From Paenibacillus sp. DMB5 (GTDB taxonomy: Bacteria; Bacillota; Bacilli; Paenibacillales; Paenibacillaceae), in NCBI RefSeq assembly GCF_001517085.1, contig NZ_LRAC01000138.1, forward strand, positions 35,553-99,552: 64,000 nt of DNA. Reading direction: 5' to 3'. The position numbers were made by a program, and so were the translations under genes. Below are positions 15,434 through 25,697 of the stretch, one piece after another. Under the pieces are notes generated by a model. The model saw only the letters and a program-made list of their open reading frames with translations, had not been told where the DNA came from and made no database searches. Numbering within the stretch: position 1 is the first letter of the stretch; each line of letters opens with the position of its first letter.

Positions 15434-18400
15434 ATGGATTACTTGGCAGAGAATCACAGTATTCTGGATCAGGCATTCATGATGTCCCCGGTAGGAATGG
15501 CTGTGTGGGCCATAGAGGCGGAAAAATGGATCAAGGTCAATTCCGCATTATGCGATATTTTGGGCTGCAATGAAGCTGATTTTCTTCACAACAAAGTGTG
15601 CGGGAGCCTGATTGCACGCCGGCGGAGCAGGAGGGGCTGTCATTTAAAGAAACTGTAAATCCGCGCTCTCTCGCGCCGGGGGCCTCTTCTGTAAAGGAAC
15701 TGAAATTCTACAGCCGTGCAGGCCGTCCCTTATGGCTGTCCCTTACCTTTGTACGTCCTGAAATCGGACAGGACTCCCCGCATATTATCGTATATGCAGC
15801 GGATATAACAGACCGGAAAATTGCGGACCAGCTCACCGTTGACAGCCGTGATTTATACGATTTATTTATAAAAGACGACCAAAGCATGATTTCCTTCTCC
15901 CAGCCTGATGGCGTCCTGAGCTTTATTTCCCCCTCTTCGCTGAAGCTTATCGGCTACAAGCCGGAGGAGATCATCGGCAGGAACCGTCTGGAATTCTACC
16001 ATCCCGATGATAGCAGGAACATAAATTTGGCGGACGGGCTGCTGGAAAATGACACATATGTCCGCCGTCTGCGCCATAAGGACGGGCACTATATCTGGTT
16101 TGAAACGTCGTTTCATGCGGTCCGGAATGAAAAAAATGAAATTACCAGAATTATGGGCATCGGCCGGAACGTGACCAGCCGCAAACAGAATGAAGAGGCT
16201 CTGGCTGCCGCACAGAGAGTTGCCCGGATCGGCTCCTGGAGCTGGGATCTGGTGAAGGGAAAGCTGTCCTTCTCGGAAGAGCTGCAGCGGATGCTGCATA
16301 TCAATGCAGGGAAGGATGGAATGGATCACCAGACGTTTCTCGAGCTGGTTCATCCTGATGATACCGGCTATCTCTATGATAATGTTGCCCAGGCGCTGGC
16401 CAAGGGAACATCCGGGGAGGCTGCTTACCGGCTGATTCTAAAGGATCATAGTGAGCTTACGGTCAATATTCAATGGGATGTCATCCTTAATCCGGCCGGT
16501 GAGCCGATTCAGCTGATCGGCATGATGCAGGATATCACCGAACGCCAGCAGATGGAGCAGCAGCTTAGAGAGAGTGAGCGTAATTTCCGTCTGATGTCGG
16601 AGAATTCTCTGGATCTGATCTCGCGGCATGCGATCAAGGACGGCATCTTCCTGTACTGCTCTCCCGCCAGCCGCTCGCTGCTCGGCTATGAACCGGAGGA
16701 GATGATCGGCACCAGCGCCTACGACTACCTGCATCCCGATGATCTGGCGATGATGCAGCAAAAGATGGCAGAAAGCGTAAAGACTAAATTCATTCCGCCG
16801 ATTTCCTTCCGGTACCGCCACAAAAACGGCAGCTATGTCTGGTTTGAGACGAACAGCCGCTATATTTTTGATGAGCAGGGGCAGATCGCAGAGATCATTG
16901 CCGTAGGACGAGATATCACCGAGCGCAAGCAGTTTGAGTCCAAGCTTCAGGAGAACGAACAGCGCTACAAATCGCTGTTTGAATATAATCCTTCAGCGGT
17001 ATACTCCATGAATCTTCAGGGCGAATATTTAACTGCAAATGCTATTCTTGAGGAGTTGTCCGGGTACTCCATGGAGGAGCTGATCGGCAATTATTACGGG
17101 CCGCTTGTGCATGAAAAGGATGTCCAAAAGACGAAGTACCATTTTGAGATGGCCGTCCGGGGTGTGCCGCAAAGCTATGATCTGACGCTGATTCATAAAT
17201 CAGGGCATCTGGTGGAGATCAATACAACCAACATTCCTATTATTGTTGACGACAAAGTAGTCGGGGTCTTCGGCATTTCCCGCGATATTACAGAACGTAC
17301 CCGTTATACCGAGCAGATTGAGAAGCTTAGCAATGACTATACGCTGATTCTCAATGCGGTGTCCGAGGGCATTTTTGGGCTGGATACGGAAGGCAGAGTG
17401 ACCTTTATCAATCCCGCCGGAGCGCATATGCTGGGCTTTGCCCATGGTGAAATTATGGGTCAGCCTTACCTCAGATATATTCAGCAGACGGCGCTGGACG
17501 GCAGCTACACGCGGCCTGAAGAATCTCCGCTGATGCAGGCTGTGCGGGCGGGAGAGTCGCTTCAGAGCAATGATGCGGTATTATGGCGGAAGGACGGGTC
17601 AAGCTTTTTGGCCGAGTATCAGGTAACCCCTTTGTTTGATAAAGGCGAGCGTATCGGAGCGGTTGTCGTCTTCCGTGATATTACCGATGAGCAGGAGATC
17701 ATCCGCGCTAAGGAGTCGGCCGAAAAGGCTGATCAGGCCAAATCGGAATTCCTCGCCATCATGAGCCATGAGCTGAGAACCCCGATGAACGGAATTATGG
17801 GCATGACCGACCTGCTTGCGGAAACAGAGCTGAATGAGGAGCAGCGCGGGTACGCTACGATTATCAGTGAGAGCAGTGCTTCACTCCTGTATATTCTGAA
17901 TGAAATCCTGGATTTCAGCAAAATTGAAGCCGGGAAAATGACGCTTGTCCAGGAGCCGGTGAATCTGGAGTGGGTGATGGAAAGTGTAACGGAGCTCTTC
18001 CTGCCAAAGGCCCGGGAGAAAAATATTGAGCTGACCTGCCGGATCGCCCCGGACGTGCCTAAGCTGATTACCGGAGATGCAGACCGGCTGCGCCAGGTGT
18101 TGGTGAATCTGGTCAGCAATGCGGTCAAATTTACCGAGCAGGGATCTGTCGCTATTACCGTGGATACGGAATTCTGTCCCAGCCGGCACAGGATGACCCT
18201 GAAATTCAGCGTGCAGGACACTGGAATCGGTATTCCTCCGGAGAAGCAGTCCCTGTTATTCCAGTCCTTCTCCCAGCTGCATCCGGCCATAAACCGCAAA
18301 TATGGCGGAACCGGGCTGGGCTTGTCGATCTGCAAGCGGCTTGTGGAGCTTATGGGAGGAGCTATTGCAGTGGACAGCAGGGAAGGGGAAGGCTCCAATT

Positions 18401-18969
18401 TTTATTTTACCCTGCCTATGCATGTTGATGCTGAGACGTATAAGGACTCCGGAGAGGCGGATAATGCAGAGCCCAAGGATCATGATTCGCTAAAAGCCGG
18501 AACTGCCGGCAGCGCCACATATGCATTGCCGGGGCCGGGGGAGACAAGCCTGGCCTCCGGGGACCAGGCGGAGGTGGAGCCCAAATACGGACCGCTGCGG
18601 ATTCTGGTGGCCGAGGATCATCCGGTCAACCAGAGGCTCCTGCTGACCATGCTCAAGAAACGCGGATATGCTGCCGATCTGGTGGCCGACGGCCGGCAGG
18701 CGCTGCATAACGTGATGCAGAAGCCGTACGATCTTGTGTTTATGGATGTGCAGATGCCTGTGATGAGCGGGCTTACCGCCGCAGCCCGGATCCGGGAGCA
18801 GCTTGCTCCGGACAGCCGTCCTTATCTGGTAGCTGTAACAGCTTTTACCAGACCGGAGGACCGGGAGCGTTGCCTGGCTGTGGGCATGGAAGATTTCATC
18901 GGCAAGCCATTTCAGGCCTCGGATATTGAACGTGTGCTGCAGGCAAGGCAGGAGCGGATCGCATTATGA
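15434..18969 (+). CDS. Six-PAS hybrid sensor histidine kinase with receiver domain, one frameshift
   Basis: About 1178 residues after restoring one missing base near 15599 (probably a T, giving HNKVLREPDC). Order: PAS domains near residues 10-130, 140-260, 261-378, 379-505, 506-629 and 630-760; HisKA with SHELRTP (His near 779); HATPase with the N-box VLVNLVSNAVKF, DTGIGIPP and GTGLGLSICK; a Pro/Glu linker; and a receiver (ILVAEDHPVN, phospho-acceptor MDVQMPVMSG, switch Lys GKPF) from about 1055. There is no membrane segment or HPt domain, so it should sense an intracellular signal and pass phosphate to an unlinked partner. GAAGGAGG precedes the ATG. Its stop overlaps the next gene by four bases. 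Confidence 0.9.
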
Positions 18970-19583
18970 GCAGGACACCACAGAGCCGGATCCTTGCAGC
19001 AGAACCATATACACAGTGGGAGCCGGGCGTTCATTCGCCCGGCTCTGCGTGCGGGCCGGCCACTCTGGCGGCTATGATGGAGTACTGGCATACGCGGCAG
19101 GGAGCGGACTTTATTCCCGGCAGCAAGCATTTTGGGACCAAAGCGGCACATATAAATTACATATACAGCCGGCACAGCGGGAGGGCCTGGGGGATGAGCG
19201 TGCGCAGCTTCGTCCGGGCTGCTAACGGGTATATCCGTTCTGCTTCCGGGAAGGATGGGAATACAGGCCGGCAGCATCACGTAGCGGTATTCAATGATAT
19301 GGACCGTTATAAAGCGGAGATAGATGCCGGCCGTCCCGTTGCGCTCAAATTCGATAAATGGTTCAGCTTCCGCTGGCAGGGGAAATACGCCTATGACTAT
19401 CACTGGGTGCTGGGAACTGGTTATGAGGAGCCTGCCGGCGGCTCAGGCCCTGTGCTGCTGGTGCAAGACAACGGCCTGAAGCTTAAGGACGGCGGCTACC
19501 GGCAGGGGCAGGAGCGGCGTATCCCCTATAATCCCAACCGGGCGGTTATTACAATGGTGAGTTTGAATATTACCGGTTTTTAA
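18966..19583 (+). CDS. C39-like papain-fold cysteine peptidase
   Basis: A 205-residue protein. SACGPATLAAMMEYW near residue 28 supplies the nucleophile Cys with its oxyanion Gly. DYHWVLGTGYEE (about residue 140) supplies the His and VQDNG the third residue, the order expected for Peptidase_C39_2. No signal peptide is seen, so it should act in the cytoplasm. The start codon overlaps the kinase stop (ATGA), indicating translational coupling and probably a functional link. It might cleave a specific partner in response to the kinase, or be a transglutaminase-like amidase; the substrate is unknown. Confidence 0.7.
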   Translation: MSRTPQSRILAAEPYTQWEPGVHSPGSACGPATLAAMMEYWHTRQGADFIPGSKHFGTKAAHINYIYSRHSGRAWGMSVRSFVRAANGYIRSASGKDGNTGRQHHVAVFNDMDRYKAEIDAGRPVALKFDKWFSFRWQGKYAYDYHWVLGTGYEEPAGGSGPVLLVQDNGLKLKDGGYRQGQERRIPYNPNRAVITMVSLNITGF

Positions 19584-19639
19584 CCCTGCTGCTAATACAG
19601 CCGATATACGAAATAGAAATCCTTCTAAAAAATCCTGTA

Positions 19640-19675
19640 CAAACGTTTGCGCAATTGGGATAATGACTCTATAAT
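19640..19675 (+). promoter_or_regulatory. Pullulanase promoter with LacI/CcpA-type operator
   Basis: -35 TTGCGC (19647-19652), 17-base spacer, -10 TATAAT (19670-19675). The perfect palindrome CAAACGTTTG (19640-19649) overlaps the -35. It fits LacI-family sites such as MalR or CcpA cre, as expected for control of starch breakdown by sugar supply. Confidence 0.7.
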
Positions 19676-19709
19676 TCCAGTTATTAAAGGGTAAAGGAGA
19701 CAGGTTGCC

Positions 19710-21668
19710 TTGTCCGTACAAAAAGAAATGAAAGAACCGATTCATTATGGTGATCCGGCGGCCACCGGCGGAATATCCGTGTTTGACCAGGAGTTTGATA
19801 ATCTCTTCAGCTATGACGGCAATGATCTAGGCCTGAGCTATACACCGCATCATTCATCCTTCTGCTTATGGGCACCTACTGCCTTTGAAGCGGAGGTTGT
19901 GCTCTACTCTGCCTGGCAGGATGCCGAAGGTGAGCATTTGCCGATGACCCGCGAAGTGCGCGGTACCTGGAGGCTGAATGTGCCCGGTGATCTGGAGGGC
20001 AAGTTTTATACTTACCGGGTGCGTGTCGGGGAGCAGTGGAACGAAGCGGCAGACCCCTATGCCCGGGCTGTAGGGGTTAACGGTGACCGGAGTGCCATTC
20101 TGGATATGTCAAAGACCAATCCTGCACGCTGGACGGAAGACAAGCCGCCGCTTGCCGATCCGGTCGATGCCGTTATTTATGAGCTGCATCTGCGTGACTT
20201 GTCGGTACATCCGGCAAGCGGTATTGCCCACAAAAGCCAATATCTCGGCCTGGCGGAGGAGGGTACCCGCGGTCCCGGCGGAATTGCCACCGGACTGGAT
20301 CATATCGCCGGTCTCGGGGTAACGCATGTGCAGCTGCTGCCGATTTATGATTATGCGACAGAGAGCGTTGATGAAACCCAGCTGGATCAGCCCCACTATA
20401 ACTGGGGATACGATCCCAAAAATTATAATGCGCCTGAGGGCTCCTATGCCACTAATCCTTATGCGCCGGCTGTGCGTATCCGTGAACTGAAGACGATGAT
20501 ACAGGCGCTGCATGACCGCGGGCTGCGTGTCATAATGGATGTCGTCTACAACCATGTATACGACGGCTTCCGTGTGAACTTCACGAAGCTGGTTCCCGGT
20601 TACTATCTGCGCTACAAGCCGGACGGCAGCCTGTCCAATGGCTCGGGCTGCGGAAATGATGTTGCCACCGAACGGCTGATGGTTTCGCGCTTTATCGTGG
20701 AATCCGTCTTGTATTGGGCGAAAGAATATCATATCGACGGCTTCCGCTTCGATCTGATGGGGCTGATGGATGTAGGGACGATGCAGGAAATCCGCCGCCG
20801 GCTGGACGACATGGACCCTTCGATTATGACGATCGGCGAGGGCTGGATCATGGACACCGAGCTGGCACCCGAGAAGCTGGCCAGCCAGAGCAACGCGGAT
20901 GTGCTGCCAGGTATCGGCCATTTCAATGACGGCTTCCGTGATGCGGTGAAGGGAAATATTTTCCGCTATGAGGAGCGGGGATTTGTCAGCGGCAAAGGCG
21001 GCCTGGAGCAGGCCGTCAAGACCGGCATTACCGGAGGCGTAGTCCATGGACAGGAAGCGGGGCAGTTTGCCGATGAGCCGCAGCAGTGTGTGAACTTTGT
21101 GGAGTGTCATGATAACCACACGCTCTGGGACAAAATTGTTTTGTCCACCAAGGGGGAGAGCGATGCCGACAGGACAGCAATGCACCGTCTTGCATCAGCA
21201 ATGGTGCTGACCAGTCAAGGGATCCCGTTCTTGCACGCCGGTCAGGAATTTATGCGCACCAAGGACGGAGTCGAGAACAGCTATAAGTCGCCGGCTGAGG
21301 TCAACTGGATGGATTGGGAGCGCTGCGCTGCGCATACCGCTGATGTTGATTACATGAAGCGGCTGATAGCGCTGCGCAAGGCGCACCCGGCCTTCCGTCT
21401 GCGCACCGCAGAGGAAATCCGGGCGTCACTGATGTTTGAGCAGGCGCCGGCCGGTACAGTGGCCTATACACTGCGCGGGCATGCCGGCGGAGATGCTGCA
21501 GAGCATCTGTATGTGCTCTATAATGCCAATCCGGACGGCGCTTCCCTGAAGCTGCCAGCCCTTGGCGAATGGGGCATTCTGTTCGGCGAAGAGCTGGCCC
21601 CGGGGCTTGCCGGCGGGAAGCTCACAGTCAAGGGAACAGGTATGGTTGTACTCGCTGTACAGCCGTAG
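19710..21668 (+). CDS. pulA: Type I pullulanase
   Basis: A 652-residue GH13 debranching enzyme that hydrolyses alpha-1,6 links in pullulan, glycogen and amylopectin. The N-terminal CBM48-like domain contains SFCLWAPTAFEAEVVLY. The pullulanase signature YNWGYDPKNY lies near residue 232. Catalytic motifs are VVYNHVY, DGFRFDLMG (nucleophile Asp), TIGEGW (acid Glu) and VECHDNHTLWD. There is no signal peptide, so it is intracellular, probably acting on imported branched dextrins or glycogen. The TTG start follows AAAGGAG by about 12 bases; the first ATG (19728) lacks a site. A LacI-type operator overlaps its promoter. Confidence 0.93.
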   Translation: MSVQKEMKEPIHYGDPAATGGISVFDQEFDNLFSYDGNDLGLSYTPHHSSFCLWAPTAFEAEVVLYSAWQDAEGEHLPMTREVRGTWRLNVPGDLEGKFYTYRVRVGEQWNEAADPYARAVGVNGDRSAILDMSKTNPARWTEDKPPLADPVDAVIYELHLRDLSVHPASGIAHKSQYLGLAEEGTRGPGGIATGLDHIAGLGVTHVQLLPIYDYATESVDETQLDQPHYNWGYDPKNYNAPEGSYATNPYAPAVRIRELKTMIQALHDRGLRVIMDVVYNHVYDGFRVNFTKLVPGYYLRYKPDGSLSNGSGCGNDVATERLMVSRFIVESVLYWAKEYHIDGFRFDLMGLMDVGTMQEIRRRLDDMDPSIMTIGEGWIMDTELAPEKLASQSNADVLPGIGHFNDGFRDAVKGNIFRYEERGFVSGKGGLEQAVKTGITGGVVHGQEAGQFADEPQQCVNFVECHDNHTLWDKIVLSTKGESDADRTAMHRLASAMVLTSQGIPFLHAGQEFMRTKDGVENSYKSPAEVNWMDWERCAAHTADVDYMKRLIALRKAHPAFRLRTAEEIRASLMFEQAPAGTVAYTLRGHAGGDAAEHLYVLYNANPDGASLKLPALGEWGILFGEELAPGLAGGKLTVKGTGMVVLAVQP

Positions 21669-21700
21669 CTGTACATTCTACAAGCTCTGATAAATAAACA

Positions 21701-21741
21701 ACGGATGCTGCTCCTGAATAAGGAAGGGCATCCGTTTTTTT
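21701..21741 (+). terminator. Intrinsic terminator after pulA
   Basis: ACGGATGC (21701-21708) pairs with GCATCCGT (21728-21735), followed by seven T. Confidence 0.85.
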
Positions 21742-21771
21742 GCCTTCACAAGCCTATTTTATGGAAAAAGT

Positions 21772-21825
21772 ACTTCACCTGTCGTAGTAACTGTGCTACA
21801 ATTCAATTACTACGACAGATGAAGT
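21772..21825 (+). promoter_or_regulatory. padR promoter within a long inverted repeat (operator)
   Basis: Arms 21772-21790 and 21807-21825 are inverted copies of 19 bases with one mismatch: ACTTCA, one variable base, then CTGTCGTAGTAA. The 16-base loop contains TACAAT (21797-21802), a -10 element; a weak -35 (TTCACC, 21774-21779) lies 17 bases before it. The geometry suggests autorepression by the PadR protein encoded just downstream. Confidence 0.75.
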
Positions 21826-21853
21826 AAAAGCAAACCGCTAAGGAGGACAAATC

Positions 21854-22180
21854 TTGATCAGCAGTGATGTTATCCGGGGATACAATGATACGCTTATTCT
21901 CTACATGCTGCTTGATGGCGAATCTTACGGATATGAAATATCCAAGAACATCAGGAAGCTGTCAGACGAGAAGTATGTGATGAAGGAGACCACCCTTTAC
22001 TCCGCATTCACCCGTCTTGAGAAGAATGGCTATATCGATTCTTTTTTTCAGGATGAGACGTTTGGTAAGAGACGCACTTATTACCGCATCACCCCGCTGG
22101 GGCTGGCCTATTACCGGGAGAAATGCGCAGAGTGGAAGGTTACGCAAGAGGTCGTCAACAAATTTATAAAGGAGCTGTAG
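21854..22180 (+). CDS. PadR-family transcriptional regulator
   Basis: A 108-residue winged-helix repressor. ILYMLLDGESYGYEISK (recognition region) and ETTLYSAFTRLEKNGYIDS, then RRTYYRITPLGLAYY, the PadR wing, are clear. The TTG start has AGGAGG 7 bases upstream. The family usually represses its own operon and a membrane target, released by a small molecule or membrane stress. The gene ends four bases before a HAAS-type membrane protein, the standard PadR partner. Confidence 0.9.
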   Translation: MISSDVIRGYNDTLILYMLLDGESYGYEISKNIRKLSDEKYVMKETTLYSAFTRLEKNGYIDSFFQDETFGKRRTYYRITPLGLAYYREKCAEWKVTQEVVNKFIKEL

Positions 22181-22184
22181 TGAC

Positions 22185-23159
22185 ATGGATACAATAGCCG
22201 CATATTTGAATAATATGTTCGCATCCCTGCCCAGGACAGAGCAGACGTTCAATCTGAAGCAGGATCTGCTTGCGAATATGGAGGAGAAATATCATGAGCT
22301 CAAACAAGAAGGGAAGTCGGAAAATGAAGCGGTCGGCATCGTTATTTCTGAGTTCGGGAACATTGATGAGCTGATTGATGAGCTTGAACTGGCCAAGGGC
22401 GGAGAGGATACGCTGCTTCCGCTGCTTGCGCCCGAGGATACCTGGAGCTACACGGTGGCGAAGAAGAAGGCCGGGTTCATGGTGGGAGTCGGAGTCATGC
22501 TGTGCATGATCGGCCCCGCGCTGCTGATGGTTCTTGTTACCCTTGCGGAATTCGGATTTCTGCGCGGTGTGCTCTCGGAGGATGCCGCCGGAATGATTGG
22601 TGTAAGTATACTGCTGGTACTGATAGCTTTTGCGGTCGGCCTGTTCATTTACAGCAGCTCTATGATGGACAAATATAAATATCTGCAAAAAGGCTTTAAT
22701 CTGCCCTACTTTTTGCGCACAGAGCTTGAGCAGCGCAGCCGTGCATTTACTCCCACGTATACCTTGTCGCTGACACTCGGCATTTGTCTTTGTGTAGTAT
22801 CACCGGTTCTGGTTATTGCCTGGGCTGCCGTCAGTGAGGACACCACGGCTTATGGTGCGGCTATCATGCTCCTGCTCATCGCACTGGCAGTCTTTCTGTT
22901 CATCTATTATGGAACGATCAAGGAGAGCTTCAGCTTCCTGCTCAAGGAAGGAGAATATATCGAGCTCACTCCTGATAAAACAGAAGAGAAGCGCATCATG
23001 GGCTCAATCGCTTCTATTGTCTGGCCGCTGGCTACCTGCATTTTTCTGATTAGCGGCTTTGTTTTCCAGCGCTGGGACATCAACTGGATCGTGTTTCCGG
23101 TAACTGGCATTCTGCTCGGCATATTCGGCTCGGTATATAATCTGGTAAAAGCCCGTTAA
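22185..23159 (+). CDS. HAAS-domain (permease prefix domain) membrane protein
   Basis: A 324-residue protein. The N-terminal soluble helical domain (residues 1-80: NLKQDLLANMEEKYHELKQE, then AVGIVISEFGNIDELIDEL) matches the HAAS or permease-prefix domain found beside PadR regulators. Six hydrophobic segments follow, in three pairs near residues 100-160, 190-245 and 275-320. AAAGGAG is 9 bases before the ATG and overlaps the end of padR. The domain probably senses or relays a membrane signal; no transport motif is seen. Confidence 0.8.
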   Translation: MDTIAAYLNNMFASLPRTEQTFNLKQDLLANMEEKYHELKQEGKSENEAVGIVISEFGNIDELIDELELAKGGEDTLLPLLAPEDTWSYTVAKKKAGFMVGVGVMLCMIGPALLMVLVTLAEFGFLRGVLSEDAAGMIGVSILLVLIAFAVGLFIYSSSMMDKYKYLQKGFNLPYFLRTELEQRSRAFTPTYTLSLTLGICLCVVSPVLVIAWAAVSEDTTAYGAAIMLLLIALAVFLFIYYGTIKESFSFLLKEGEYIELTPDKTEEKRIMGSIASIVWPLATCIFLISGFVFQRWDINWIVFPVTGILLGIFGSVYNLVKAR

Positions 23160-23392
23160 GGCGGTCATAAACCTGCTTTACCCATCCCCGTAATTTTAAT
23201 TAAAAAAGTGACATTGCTCATTTAGGCGGCAAAGAATCGATGATAATATATAGGCACTACTTTGCTGCTTTACAGTATCAAATGATCAGCCGGTGACAAA
23301 GAGTAACCATCTTTTTGGCGCCGAATGGGCAACAATGCCGCTTCTATGATGTTAACGGCGGCCAATCAGAGAAACTCGGAGGATGACTAGGA

Positions 23393-24880
23393 ATGGGTAA
23401 AGCAACCGGATTTATGGAATATCAGCGGCAGACGGCCGCAGAGTGCGAGCCGCTGCAGCGTATTAAGAACTGGGATGAATTTCTGCTGCCGATGGATGAA
23501 GATAAACTGAAGGAGCAGGGCTCCCGCTGCATGGATTGCGGAACACCGTTCTGTCATGTGGGGCGCCTGCTCTCCGGGATGGCCTCAGGCTGTCCGCTGC
23601 ATAATCTGATTCCCGAATGGAATGACCTCGTATACCGCGGCAACTGGCAGGTTGCCCTCAAGCGGCTGCATAAGACGAATAACTTTCCGGAATTTACGGG
23701 ACGTGTCTGTCCTTCCCCGTGCGAAGGCGCCTGCACTGTTGGAATGAACGGCAGCCCGGTCACGATCAAGACGATTGAACGCTCCATCGTTGACCGCGGC
23801 TTTGCCGAAGGCTGGATCGTTCCTGAGCCGCCGCTGGTGCGTACAGGCAAGAGAGTGGCCGTTGTCGGCTCCGGTCCCGCCGGACTCGCCTGCGCCGCCC
23901 AGCTCAACAAAGCCGGACACACGGTAACCGTCTATGAGCGGGCTGACCGGATCGGCGGACTGCTGACCTACGGGATTCCGAATATGAAGCTGGATAAGAA
24001 GACCGTTCAGCGCCGGGTCGATCTGCTTGCCGCTGAAGGCATCACCTTCGTAACCCGGACAGAGATCGGCAGGGATATTGCTGCCGCACAGCTGCAGGAA
24101 GAGAATGATGCTGTTGTCCTCTGCGGAGGCTCGACCCAGGCGCGTGACCTGCCGATCGAGGGCCGCGAACTGCGCGGAATCCACCAGGCGATGGAGTTCC
24201 TGACTCTGAACACGAAGAGCCTGCTCGATTCCGGTCTGGCTGACGGCGAATACCTGTCTGCGGCAGGCAAGGATGTTGTTGTCATCGGCGGCGGTGACAC
24301 CGGTACTGACTGTGTCGCGACTTCCATCCGCCACGGCTGCCGCAGCGTAATCCAGCTGGAGATTATGCCGCAGTCCCCGCTGACCCGCCAGCCGGGCAAC
24401 CCTTGGCCGGAATGGCCCAAGGTGCTGAAGGTAGACTACGGCCAGCATGAGGCAGCAGCTCTGTATAAGGAAGACCCCCGCCGCTATCTCGTATCCTCGA
24501 AGCGTTTTGTCGGCGATGACGGCGGACATGTGCAGGAGCTGCATACGGTGCGCATTGAGTGGGTCCGTAACGAGCAGGGCCGGATGGTGGCGCAGGAGGT
24601 TCCGGGCAGCGGGGAAGTGCTCAAGACGCAGCTTGTACTGCTGGCACTGGGCTTCACCGGACCGGAAGACACACTGCTGAATCAGCTTGGAGTTGAGCGT
24701 GATGAGCGCTCCAATGCCAAGGCTGAATTCGGAGTGCAGGCAACCAACATCGACGGGGTGTTTACAGCCGGAGACATGCGCCGCGGTCAGAGCCTTGTAG
24801 TCTGGGCGATTCAGGAGGGGCGTCAGACCGCCCGAGAGGTAGACCGTTATCTGATGGGCTCCTCCAACCTGCCTAATTGA
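23393..24880 (+). CDS. gltD: Glutamate synthase (NADPH) small subunit
   Basis: A 495-residue flavoprotein. The N-terminal Fe-S region carries Cys clusters RCMDCGTPFCH and CPSPCEGACTVG. VVGSGPAGLACA (about residue 150) binds FAD and VIGGGDTGTDC (about 300) binds NADPH; FTAGDMRRGQSLVVWAI closes the FAD site. It passes electrons from NADPH to the large subunit, which makes glutamate from glutamine and 2-oxoglutarate. CGGAGG precedes the ATG. No large subunit gene (gltA/gltB) is adjacent in this window, so the partner must be elsewhere or this member has another electron acceptor. The 233 bases upstream contain no clear control element. Confidence 0.9.
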   Translation: MGKATGFMEYQRQTAAECEPLQRIKNWDEFLLPMDEDKLKEQGSRCMDCGTPFCHVGRLLSGMASGCPLHNLIPEWNDLVYRGNWQVALKRLHKTNNFPEFTGRVCPSPCEGACTVGMNGSPVTIKTIERSIVDRGFAEGWIVPEPPLVRTGKRVAVVGSGPAGLACAAQLNKAGHTVTVYERADRIGGLLTYGIPNMKLDKKTVQRRVDLLAAEGITFVTRTEIGRDIAAAQLQEENDAVVLCGGSTQARDLPIEGRELRGIHQAMEFLTLNTKSLLDSGLADGEYLSAAGKDVVVIGGGDTGTDCVATSIRHGCRSVIQLEIMPQSPLTRQPGNPWPEWPKVLKVDYGQHEAAALYKEDPRRYLVSSKRFVGDDGGHVQELHTVRIEWVRNEQGRMVAQEVPGSGEVLKTQLVLLALGFTGPEDTLLNQLGVERDERSNAKAEFGVQATNIDGVFTAGDMRRGQSLVVWAIQEGRQTAREVDRYLMGSSNLPN

Positions 24881-24900
24881 ACGGATATCAGATAAGCTGC

Positions 24901-24925
24901 AGGACGCCGGACGGCGTCCTGTTTT
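24901..24925 (+). terminator. Intrinsic terminator after gltD
   Basis: AGGACGCCG pairs with CGGCGTCCT around a minimal loop, followed by GTTTT. Confidence 0.75.
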
Positions 24926-24991
24926 GCATGCTCCTGCAGGGAGAGATAAGATAACCATGAGAAAGAATTGTTAGGAAGGGAAGTCTGTACA

Positions 24992-25534
24992 ATGAAATTG
25001 ATGTTTATCTCCGATATCCACGGCTCGCTGTATTGGCTGGAGAAGGCTCTGGCCAAGACCGGAGAGGAGCAGCCGCATACGCTTGTTATCCTTGGTGATT
25101 TCTTGTATCATGGCCCGCGCAATCCGCTGCCGGAGGGATATGATCCTCAGGGAGTGGCCGCCCGGCTCAATGCCTACGGCAAATCACTGGTTGCTGTACG
25201 CGGCAATTGTGATGCCGAGGTTGACCAGATGCTGCTGCAGTTCCCGATGATGGGCGATTATGTGCTGATCCTGCACGAAGGGCGGAAGATTTATGTGACC
25301 CACGGACATGGCTTCAGCATCGAACAGCTGCCGCCGCTCGCGCCGGGTGATATTTTTATCCAGGGGCACACGCATCTGCCGGTAGCAGATGTAAAGGAAG
25401 GGGTTTACGTGCTGAATCCGGGATCCATTGCTCTTCCCAAAGAGAATAACCCGCATTCTTACGGCATTCTGGCTGACGGGGTATTTACGATTAAGGATTT
25501 TGACGGAAAGGCATTAAAGCAAATTCAACTGTAA
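24992..25534 (+). CDS. YfcE-like metallophosphoesterase
   Basis: A 180-residue calcineurin-like phosphodiesterase. Metal ligands are visible in order: SDIHGS (Asp, His), LGDFLYHG (Asp), RGNCD (Asn), THGHG (His) and GHTHLP (two His). The family hydrolyses phosphodiester or phosphomonoester model substrates with manganese; the physiological substrate is unclear. ATG 24992 has AGGAAGGGAAG just upstream, preferred to the TTG at 24968. It sits alone and converges on the RRNPP-peptide pair. Confidence 0.9.
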   Translation: MKLMFISDIHGSLYWLEKALAKTGEEQPHTLVILGDFLYHGPRNPLPEGYDPQGVAARLNAYGKSLVAVRGNCDAEVDQMLLQFPMMGDYVLILHEGRKIYVTHGHGFSIEQLPPLAPGDIFIQGHTHLPVADVKEGVYVLNPGSIALPKENNPHSYGILADGVFTIKDFDGKALKQIQL

Positions 25535-25593
25535 ATTAAGTGTCCCCTGCAGGGCTTGGTGAGAAAACTGAACTTGCATGCCGACACAAAGAA

Positions 25594-25617
25594 GGGGCCG
25601 CGCAATAGCGCGGCCCC
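25594..25617. terminator. Perfect GC-rich hairpin, convergent terminator
   Basis: GGGGCCGCGC (25594-25603), loop AATA, GCGCGGCCCC (25608-25617). On the minus strand it is followed by TTCTTTG, so it probably ends the pro-peptide transcript and may also stop the phosphoesterase transcript. Confidence 0.65.
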
Positions 25618-25697
25618 TCGTTATGTCCATTTCAGGTCATTCATAGCCATACAGCTGATGGCCGGATGAAGTATGGAATGGATTGCAATAAGTATAT

